DNA from: CAYUWG01 sp964448285
Lineage (GTDB): Bacteria; Bacteroidota; Ignavibacteria; SZUA-365
Reading direction: 5' to 3'
Assembly (NCBI GenBank): GCA_964448285.1
Contig: CAYUWG010000008.1
Coordinates: 1 to 64,000, forward strand
Length of the DNA: 64,000 nt
Every line of letters starts with the position of its first letter. Positions within the stretch are counted from its first letter, which is position 1. Made by a program: the position numbers and the translations under genes. A model generated the notes under the pieces. The model did no database searches. It had not been told where the DNA came from and saw only the letters and a list, made by a program, of their open reading frames with translations. This document shows, in pieces, positions 14,764 through 23,400 of this stretch.

Positions 14764-16404
14764 TTAGTGCGATCCCGTGTGCTCGACGACAACCCGGCGC
14801 AGCCATTTCACCATAGCGAAGATGGCAAGCGCTGCGACCATAGCGCCGGCAAAGTTGATGAGGAAGAAGTACTCCTTCTGCGGAATCGAATCCCAGAGTC
14901 CCGCGATAACGCCGGAAAGTTTATTCCCGATCGAAGTCGAAAGGAACCATCCACCCATCATCAGGGCGGTGATTCGCTGCGGGCTGAGTTTGGAAACGAG
15001 TGACAATCCCATCGGACTGAGGAAAAGCTCTCCGACGGTGATCACAGCGTAGGCGCCTACGAGCCACATCGACGAACTTTTTTCGATGCCATTCTGCGAT
15101 ACGAGGACCGCTCCGATCATCACGAGCGTCGAAAGCGCTGTGATGAACAAGCCCCAACCGATTTTCGCCGGAGTGGAAGGCTCCTTCTTCTTCTTTCGGA
15201 GAAAGCCGAACAGCCCGACGACAATGGGGGTGAAAATCACGACGAAAAACGGATTGATGGATTGGAAGATTTCCGTTGAAAGCAGCTTAAGAGTGCCACC
15301 CTCAGACGGCCATTGTTCCTCCGGGAGATTGTTGAAATACGGATGTGGTCCCATCTCCGTCAACACTCTGCCGGACTCGTCCCTCAGTGCAACACCGTGT
15401 GCATCGAGTTGCGGTACTTCTCGCGGCGACGTATCGACATATTGATTCATGCCGAAGACGCCGGTGATCGGCTCGATAGCTGCCGGGAGTTCGCGGTCTG
15501 TATAATTCTCAGCCCAAATGGTGAGTGCCGTTCCGTTCTGATGGAAGATAGCCCAGAAAATAATCACGACGCCGAAGATTGAGAGCAGGGCAGCGATAAA
15601 CGCTTTGTCTTCTTTCGAGGCTCGCACCCAGAGCGAAAGATAGAAGATGAGCACGGGAACGCTTCCTAAGATGAACGCATCCGTCGAGTCGGAACCGAAA
15701 AGATTACCCGGGATGAACCACCCGATAGCGCCGAACACGAGCAACGGCAGAAATACGATTCCGGCGATCTTCCCAAGTGAGAGGTCTTCCTTTTGTGTGG
15801 GCTTGAGGACGTCCGCATGCTTCACGTGCTTCTGTCCGCTCATGAACCAAATAAGCCCGAGGAACATCCCGATGCCGGCAGCGGCGAAGGCGTAGCCCCA
15901 ACCGAATTCATTGCGCAAATACGCTGCAACGAAGTTGCAGACGAACGCACCGATGTTGATGCCCATGTAGAAAATGTTATAGCCGGAATCCTTCAGATCC
16001 CGGTATTCGGGTGTGTTGTACATGTTTCCGAGTAGCGTGGAGATATTCGGCTTGAAGAATCCGTTTCCGAAGATGATGAGACCGAGCGAGACGTACAGCG
16101 CAGTCGTTCCGGGAATCGCAAGCCCCAGGTATCCCAAGCCCATGAGCGTTCCGCCAAAGACGATTGCGTTCCGATAGCCCAAGATGCGGTCAGCAAGCAA
16201 CCCCCCTAAAAACGGCGTGAGATAGACGAGTGCGATGAACGTTCCGAAAATGTCTGCGGAGAGTTCCCTGCTGAAGCCCATTCCGCCTGTTGCGGTATCG
16301 GTCATGTACAGGAAGAAAATGCCGAGCATGAGGTAATAGCCGAATCGCTCCCACATTTCCGTGAAGAAAAGAACCGGGAGTCCTGATGGGTGGCCTTTGA
16401 ACAT
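14764..16404 (-). CDS. POT/PTR-family proton-coupled oligopeptide transporter
   Basis: A 546-residue inner-membrane transporter with about twelve to fourteen membrane segments. Family hallmarks are FFTEMWERFGYYLMLGIFFL near the N-terminus (the ExxER-type proton-coupling helix), FGTFIALVYLTPFLGGLLAD, and FYMGINIGAF. POT proteins import di- and tripeptides with protons. I start at ATG 16404 because GAGGAG lies eight bases upstream; a TTG at 16431 would add nine residues. A hydrophilic loop of about 80 residues (around 15290-15450) is inserted late in the protein, as in other Bacteroidota members. Peptide uptake fits the S46 dipeptidyl-peptidase encoded at 34047. Confidence 0.9.
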   Translation of the reverse strand: MFKGHPSGLPVLFFTEMWERFGYYLMLGIFFLYMTDTATGGMGFSRELSADIFGTFIALVYLTPFLGGLLADRILGYRNAIVFGGTLMGLGYLGLAIPGTTALYVSLGLIIFGNGFFKPNISTLLGNMYNTPEYRDLKDSGYNIFYMGINIGAFVCNFVAAYLRNEFGWGYAFAAAGIGMFLGLIWFMSGQKHVKHADVLKPTQKEDLSLGKIAGIVFLPLLVFGAIGWFIPGNLFGSDSTDAFILGSVPVLIFYLSLWVRASKEDKAFIAALLSIFGVVIIFWAIFHQNGTALTIWAENYTDRELPAAIEPITGVFGMNQYVDTSPREVPQLDAHGVALRDESGRVLTEMGPHPYFNNLPEEQWPSEGGTLKLLSTEIFQSINPFFVVIFTPIVVGLFGFLRKKKKEPSTPAKIGWGLFITALSTLVMIGAVLVSQNGIEKSSSMWLVGAYAVITVGELFLSPMGLSLVSKLSPQRITALMMGGWFLSTSIGNKLSGVIAGLWDSIPQKEYFFLINFAGAMVAALAIFAMVKWLRRVVVEHTGSH

Positions 16405-16784
16405 AATGAAGCTCCTCTTGTGATATTTCAATGGGATGGCGTGCTTGCGATGAGGCGAACACGCTCAAGTAGGCGGGTAATGATACGGGCGTTGCGAGTA
16501 GGAAACAAGCGCTATAACCTCGAAAGTGCATGCGAATACAATCATGAGATTGCGCTTCCAAATGAAGACTGAGTTAAGTCATTGAAGCTCGATTTCGATA
16601 GTGCTAAACTGGTACCGGATCGATAATCGAATCGACCCGGGTACAGGAAAGCAAGCGAATAAATGGTTCATGGATCAATCGTCACAGTTGAAAGTCGATA
16701 GGACAAGGATTTCCATTGCGTGGCTTTTTCGGCCTGGCGTATTTTTCACCGGATAAAATTTCCACCCATAATCAAGGAGCACAT

Positions 16785-18479
16785 ATGAAAATCAAGACAC
16801 CACTTCTCATCGGTACGATGATCCTTGCAGCTTTCCTTTCACAGGCACAAGCGCAAATATCGACGATGCCTTTCAGGCAATTTCAGGGAACATGGACTGA
16901 ACTCGTTGGCGGCACAATCCCCGCTTCCTTCGTCGGGTCCGTCGATGACGGATACTGGACGATACCGATCGGATTCACGTTCAACTTCGCCGGAATAGAT
17001 CAAACCGTCTGCTACGCCGGTACGAACGGATACCTCACCTTCGGCAGCGGTTCGACGGGGTTCGGTACCGGAGCCGTCTCGATTCTTTACGGATCTCAGG
17101 GAGCGATCGCCGCACTCTCGACGGATGGGTACTGCAAGTCACTCAGCAATCTTACGTACAGCGTCAGCGGTATTGCGCCCAACCGAATTCTCACAGTCCA
17201 GTGGCTCGACTGGTATCGCTTCGGCGGCTCCGTCGCGGAAAGCTATTCCTATCAGGTGAAGCTGTATGAGACATCGAACAAAGTCGATATCGTTTACGGT
17301 CCGTGGATGAATGTCGCAACATTCAATCCGCAAGTTGGCCTCAGAGGACTGACGACCTCAATGGTCGATATCAGCAATCGCAGCGTAACGAACGGTATCA
17401 ATACATGGCCGACGTCGGTTGCCGGAACAGTGAATACCGCAAGTTGTGCCGTTACACCCACGCTGTTTCCACCGTCAGGTTTGACCTATTCGTGGGGCTG
17501 CAACATTCCGGCTGGTTCAGCCGACCTGACAATCGTCGATCAGCTTGGAACTCCATTACAGTACATCTACAGTCCCGGTACCATCTTCGTGAACTATACG
17601 GTTTCTTACCCATTAGCGACCGCCTATGATATTCCAGTCAGGTTGGATTTCTATCGAATCGGCGATCCCTCAGGGACTCCGGTGTACACGACCGGCTTCA
17701 CAATAAACAAACCGGTTGGAGTTTTCTCCGGAACGGAAGCAGTCGGCGTCGATCTCACACCCGGCTACTATCGTATCGTTGCAACGTTCACGATGCTGAA
17801 TAACTGCGATATGACGGATGAATACATGGTATCTTCCTCCATTCTTTCGCTTGCACCGGGTACACAGCCTTGTATCGTCTGGCCGGGCGACGTCAACAAC
17901 GACGCAATCGTCAATTACGGCGATCTCAGCGCTTTGAACAGGTACATTCGTAATGCAAACCTCCGAACTCTCTGGCTCACCGGTCCGGCCCGATATCTCC
18001 CCGATGCGGAGACGAATCCTCTGACTTACCTTGAATGGAAAGCACAGGTGGGCGTGCCGTGGTTTACCTCTGATGGGTGCTACATGGACTGCGACGGCAA
18101 TGGAGTGATCAACAACTTCGATTACCTTGCCATCAAACTCAACATGTTTAGAATGAAAGGCGGCGGCATCGGCAAGAATTCTTCCGGCTTTACGCCCGAG
18201 TCGTTCGACATGGATCAGAATTATCCCAATCCCTTCAATCCATCGACGACGATACGTTTCAGCGCACCCGAACGAAGCACCGTATATCTCGTGGTCACCG
18301 ATATGCTTGGGCGCGAAGCAGCGACATTGACGAACGACGAAGTCACGGCCGGCGTGCATACGGTTTCCTTCGATGGAAGCTACCTGCAAAGTGGCTCCTA
18401 CATCGCGATGGTGCGAATGGTCGGCATGACCTCGGGATTGACCTACACGAAATCAATCAAGATGGTGTTGAACAAGTAA
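16785..18479 (+). CDS. Secreted protein with dockerin-like calcium motifs and T9SS sorting domain
   Basis: A 564-residue protein starting at ATG 16785 with AAGGAG eight bases upstream and a signal peptide (1-24, ending AQAQ). The N-terminal part is beta-rich and aromatic. Around residues 365-460 two EF-hand-like calcium loops appear, GDVNNDAIVNYGDLSALNRY and DCDGNGVINNFDYLAI, as in type I dockerin repeats. The C-terminal sorting domain has NYPNPFNPSTTIRF and ends SIKMVLNK. It should be exported through the outer membrane by the type IX system. Dockerin pairs usually bind cohesins, but no cohesin is seen here, so the repeats may only stabilise the fold. Confidence 0.8.
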   Translation: MKIKTPLLIGTMILAAFLSQAQAQISTMPFRQFQGTWTELVGGTIPASFVGSVDDGYWTIPIGFTFNFAGIDQTVCYAGTNGYLTFGSGSTGFGTGAVSILYGSQGAIAALSTDGYCKSLSNLTYSVSGIAPNRILTVQWLDWYRFGGSVAESYSYQVKLYETSNKVDIVYGPWMNVATFNPQVGLRGLTTSMVDISNRSVTNGINTWPTSVAGTVNTASCAVTPTLFPPSGLTYSWGCNIPAGSADLTIVDQLGTPLQYIYSPGTIFVNYTVSYPLATAYDIPVRLDFYRIGDPSGTPVYTTGFTINKPVGVFSGTEAVGVDLTPGYYRIVATFTMLNNCDMTDEYMVSSSILSLAPGTQPCIVWPGDVNNDAIVNYGDLSALNRYIRNANLRTLWLTGPARYLPDAETNPLTYLEWKAQVGVPWFTSDGCYMDCDGNGVINNFDYLAIKLNMFRMKGGGIGKNSSGFTPESFDMDQNYPNPFNPSTTIRFSAPERSTVYLVVTDMLGREAATLTNDEVTAGVHTVSFDGSYLQSGSYIAMVRMVGMTSGLTYTKSIKMVLNK

Positions 18480-18502
18480 TCATCCATTCGATTTCCTACG
18501 AA

Positions 18503-18533
18503 AACAGCCGGCGCCCGTCGGCTGTTTTTTTTT
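18503..18533 (+). terminator. Rho-independent terminator
   Basis: Stem AACAGCCG (18503-18510) with CGGCTGTT (18519-18526) and a T run to 18533, 24 bases after the preceding stop codon. Confidence 0.88.
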
Positions 18534-18709
18534 CCGATTGCGGAAAGTTGCCATAGGAGAATTTCGAATACCATGGGAAAATTGGCCTCGCCGTTGAAAT
18601 TCAGTGAATCACATCTGTTTCTTAAACGCTTTCACTTGTTTTTCCTATAAAAGACGCTAAGTTGAAACGGAGGAATCATCCGCCCAATCGTTGACACACA
18701 GCTTACGTA

Positions 18710-20422
18710 GTGCTCGTTCAATTCACACATGTCACCGTTTCAATTGCTGCCTCATTCCGGTTGACGTATGGGATTATTCTCTTTCTGTACGTTGCTTCAA
18801 TCTCTGCGCAGGATCTGTCCAATCCCGATATTCGACCGGTAACGCTGACCGGTTCGCTGTCCGCAGCCGGAGAGAATTACTCGATCCCGGGAATGCAAAC
18901 GAACAGGCCGGTAAACACTGCATGGCTGTACTTCAACCCGACCCTGACGATTTATGAAGTGCAGCTCCCTTTCAACTTCGTCTTCTCTACGACCGAGCGG
19001 TCCTACAATCAGCCATTCAACCAATTCGGCGTAAGCCCGCGGTACAAATGGTTTACCGCTCATGCAGGATACCGGACATTGTCATTCTCCGATTTCACCT
19101 TGTCGGATATCCTGATTCTTGGAGGTGGCGCGGAGATAAAGGGTGATTGGTTTCATCTCAGCGGGATTTACGGAAGGTTCAAGAGAAGCGTTGAAGAGGA
19201 TACGGTGCGGAACATTCTCCCGGTGTATCGCAGGATGGGTTGGGCGGTATCAGCCGGTATGGGAGGAGCCGAGAATTTCTTCGATCTGAATCTCCTCCAT
19301 GCCTGGGATGATTCATCCTCACTCGATAAGCCTGTGGTAAAATCACGAGTCTTCCCGGAAGAGAATCTCGTTTTAGGAATCAGAGGTCGAATCGTATTTC
19401 TCGAAGGCGCTGCTTTCGAAGGAGAACTCGCGGGTAGCGTATATACCCGCGACCAGACCCTTGCCAACGTAGAGAATCCTGACATCACGGCTTTCTCAAG
19501 CGGCGTGTATGACGTCAAGCTCTCTACGCGTTTCAACCTTGCGATGAAATTTGCAGGCGTCTATCAAACGGAGGGTTACGGAGTGCGACTCGAATACGCC
19601 CGCGTTGAACCGGAATATCAATCCATGGGGGCGACTTATACGGAGAACGACCGTCAGGACATCACCATTGCGCCGTCGGTGCAGCTTTTCGAAGCGTCGT
19701 TGCGCGTTTCAGGCTCAGTCGGATTCCGCTCGGACAATCTCTATGACGACCGTGCCTATACGACGAACCGCATCATAACGTCCGCAAACATCAACTGGGC
19801 GCCTTCGACAGATTTCGGCATCGATGGGCAGTATTCGAATTACAGCATGAGCAATTCCTCCGCAACGTTCACGGTAAACGATTCGACTCGCGTGGAGAAT
19901 GTCACCGAGTCCTATTCGCTCGCGCCGAGATATCTGCTGATCGGAGATGCCATACAGCACTTCATGACGCTCTTCGTTACGAAGCAAGCCTATGCAGACA
20001 GGAACGTTCTCACCGGACAGACCGGAAGCAATAACGTTCTCACAACCGTCCTGAGCTACGTCGGTTCGCTCAGGAGTGGAGTGAATTTCTCTGCAGCGCT
20101 TCAGTTCATCGAAGTTCGCACATCGTTCTTGACGAATATCATTCGGGGTATCACGCTGGGCGTCGGAAGGAGCTTTTTCGAAAACACATTGAGTACGAAT
20201 CTCTCTTATTCACTCAATCTGACGAAAGCCTCATCGGAAAGCGATACCGATACACAACATTTATTGACGCTCACGGGACTGTATCGCCTTTCAGCGAACG
20301 ACGCATTCGATCTCCGCTTACAGTGGAATTCCTATGACGCCGTGAATACACTCCGTCAGTCGTACTCCGGAACGACGACACGCCTTCAGTACACACGCAC
20401 GTTTGCCTTTGGGACGAAATGA
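18710..20422 (+). CDS. Predicted outer-membrane beta-barrel protein
   Basis: A 570-residue protein from GTG 18710. A signal peptide-like segment (LTYGIILFLYVASISAQ) ends near residue 34. The mature part is rich in alternating hydrophobic/polar strands with aromatic belts (for example NYSIPGMQTNRPVNTAWLYF, KWFTAHAGYRTLSFSD) and the last strand is RLQYTRTFAFGTK, typical of an outer-membrane barrel. It overlaps the region upstream of the giant gene at 20472 by little, so the two are probably one operon. It could be the anchor or export partner of that protein. No specific family is assigned. Confidence 0.7.
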   Translation: MLVQFTHVTVSIAASFRLTYGIILFLYVASISAQDLSNPDIRPVTLTGSLSAAGENYSIPGMQTNRPVNTAWLYFNPTLTIYEVQLPFNFVFSTTERSYNQPFNQFGVSPRYKWFTAHAGYRTLSFSDFTLSDILILGGGAEIKGDWFHLSGIYGRFKRSVEEDTVRNILPVYRRMGWAVSAGMGGAENFFDLNLLHAWDDSSSLDKPVVKSRVFPEENLVLGIRGRIVFLEGAAFEGELAGSVYTRDQTLANVENPDITAFSSGVYDVKLSTRFNLAMKFAGVYQTEGYGVRLEYARVEPEYQSMGATYTENDRQDITIAPSVQLFEASLRVSGSVGFRSDNLYDDRAYTTNRIITSANINWAPSTDFGIDGQYSNYSMSNSSATFTVNDSTRVENVTESYSLAPRYLLIGDAIQHFMTLFVTKQAYADRNVLTGQTGSNNVLTTVLSYVGSLRSGVNFSAALQFIEVRTSFLTNIIRGITLGVGRSFFENTLSTNLSYSLNLTKASSESDTDTQHLLTLTGLYRLSANDAFDLRLQWNSYDAVNTLRQSYSGTTTRLQYTRTFAFGTK

Positions 20423-20471
20423 ATCCGAATATCATATACATTTTTACCACATGGAACGCGAGGATCTGAAC

Positions 20472-23400
20472 ATGAAACAGTTTTTATGGTTTGTTTTCCT
20501 GTCTGTGAGTGTCGTTGTTTTCAATTCGAAAGCGCAGCTATCGGTAAGCGTCCAAATGCTGCCGTTCCCGTCGCCTTACATTTCGGATTGGAAGTCGAAT
20601 CCGAACACCATTACGTTCGTCGTCACGAATCCAACGGGCATGAATCAGGACGTTCGGTTCAATGCCTATATCGAAGGGTTGAAGCTCGGGAAGGTCGCGC
20701 AGACGAAACTCGATGCGAACATACCACCGGTCGTCATTCCGCCGGGGACGAGCATTCTCAATGCAATCGATGCGCGGTTGCTGGACGAAGCGGCCATACA
20801 GTACATCGGCTCAACGAAAGAAGAGACACAAAAAAGCGGGCGGTTGCCGGAGGACAATTTCAAGATTTGCGTCCAGCTCGTAACGTATGCTCTGCCGAAC
20901 TCGCCGCTATCTCCGGATATGTGCTCGTCGTTCCAAATACTTTTGCTTCAACCTCCTTCATTGATCAACCCGAAAAATATCAGCGAACAGAAGTCGCTTC
21001 CAACGTTTCAGTGGAGCATCGTTCCGCAGGTTCAACTTGTGACGATCAACTACGAACTCACGGTGATCGAACTCGAAGCCGGACAGACGAATCCTGGTAT
21101 GGCGATGCAGACGAACATTCCTCTGTTTCAGCGCACAACGTCGATGCCGCTATACGTTCTGCTGCAATCCGATCCGCAACTCGTGAAGGGAAGAAAGTAC
21201 GTATGGCGCGTTCGTGCCTTCGACCAGCAAGGCAAATATTCTTTCGCAAACAACGGGTTCAGTGAAATATGGACGTTCACATACAATCCGGTGGTTCCGC
21301 CGGTGTTTACGCCTGAGGTTACCAAGAGCGAAATAAAAACGGTGAAGACGGACAAACCGGGCTACGGATTTGTCGATGTTCCGATGAAGGATGTACTCAA
21401 GTTCATCGTTCTGAACAGCACCGTGAAGGGAAAGTTGTTCTATACCTTCGAGAAGTCGAAGCTCTTTGCCGAGCACAAGGTCGGCTCCAATGTCATCTTC
21501 CACTTCCAGCAAAAAGGCGCGCTCAATCATCTCCCGAATGTGGCGCTGCGTCTGGTGAAGAGATACAAGGTCATTCCGCAACTGAATTTCTATTCTTCGA
21601 CAGTGACCGATACGAAGACCTGGAAGACCTACAGCATTTCACCGAAAACCGTCGCAACGACGACCGCCGACGCCGGTGGGAATTTTACGTTTAAATTTAT
21701 CGAGGGTGACTCGACGGTGATCCTCAAGAATGCAAGCCTTCAATCCGGCGGGGGAGAATTCGTGGATTACGTTGACAACGGTACGTTATACAAGTATTAC
21801 ACTGTTGAAGTGATCAATCCTTACTATTGCAGCTCCCAGCATGAAATTGCGTGCGAGCCGGGAGAAACCGTCGATGTAAGTCTTTCCTCACTCGTGCGCA
21901 CGTACAACCTCGACGTTACGGTAAAGGATAAAGAGCGAGGAACGGAGGTCGGCAGCCTCTGCAACGTTTACATAGCGCGATTTGCGAAAAGTCTGGTTCC
22001 ATTTCACGTCCCGTATGACGAGGGTGAACTCGAATCACCATCAGGATTGTATGGGATTGGACAGGTGATTCTTCCGGAAGACATCGAGAATCCGAAAAAG
22101 AAGTTTACCAATTCGAATCTCGGTTACGTCATCGGTATGCGCGGTACGGAAGACGCGCCGATAAAGGGACATGCGGTCTTCACACGGCTTGTCCGGAATT
22201 TGGGCGGCGTCGATCAATACGTCATTTCCGCAAGAACACCGGAAAAAAAATTGGATGGGAACTACAACGACCTGTATTACTTCGATAACAATAAGGGCGT
22301 TTATTTCATGAAGAAGACGCTCTATGATAAACCGGGCGACATCGATCCGGGGTACGATTACAGCGGCGATGTCATTTACAATTCGGCCTATACGATTAAA
22401 ACATTCAGCGTCGTGATCAAGATCGTACCGCGTCTGCCGCGAATCTTCGGTCGGGTCAAACGAAGTGACAGCAAAAAGGACATCAAAGGAGCCGTGGTTC
22501 GCGTCGAACGCAATCCGGCGGCGGGAAATCAGAACGTGTATTACGATGTCACGAATACCGAAGGCAAATTCGAAGTCCACGACATTCAGCCATCGGGTAC
22601 GAGTTGGGCCTACAACATTCGTTTTCTTAAGTACGGCTTCAAGACCTATCAAATGTCCGATCGCGCGATGGCGAAGGGCTACCAGACGAATCTCGGTACG
22701 ATCGAGCTCGATCCGAAGCTCATCGTGACGAGAACGGTAATCGATGAACATGCGAAGCTTCTTCCGGGCGTCGAAGGAATTCTTGGCGACGGTGCAAAAC
22801 GTTATACAAATGAAAACGGAGTATTTGCAAGCCCTGCGATACCGGGATTTCAACATTTTCATTTGGAGAAGAAGCCGAAGTACGCAGACAAGGATTCCAA
22901 TCTCGTGATTCAGGACAATCCGTTCGGTGAAGCATTCGGTGCAATTCTCGCGGACAAGATCGTTATGTTCGAAGCGAAGCGACGGCTTGAAGTGCGTGTG
23001 CTCGACCAGACTTTCACGCCGATTCAGGGCGCCAAAGTCTTGCTGGAAGATCATTACATCACGCCGTCGTCGGATGGCAAAGGGGAGATTAACTATCAGG
23101 CGAAGTCGATGCCATACCAATTGACCACGAACGAAAAAGGTATCGTCTCCTTCGCGTATCTCTCGCCGTCTTCTCAAGCGAAAGTGAAGATCAGTGTACC
23201 GAACAGCGATTATGTTTCGACCAAGCGCACATACACCGATGTGCAGGAAGGCGGAACGTGGACGAAAAAAATCGTCATTCTTCAGGCCGGCGGTCGCGTG
23301 AAGGGAATCGTCTATATCGGCGAGAAGAAGGCCGCGAAATCGAAACAGGGGCAATACCAATATCAGATTCCCCAGGAGATTCAGTTCTCGAATAATCTTC

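Noticed and set aside
22041..23360. A 439-codon antisense frame within the giant surface gene
   Set aside because: It is Arg/His/Ile-rich without domains and mirrors the codon use of the sense gene, so it is a shadow. The same holds for long antisense frames at 25293-26057, 26892-28064 and 49974-50732.
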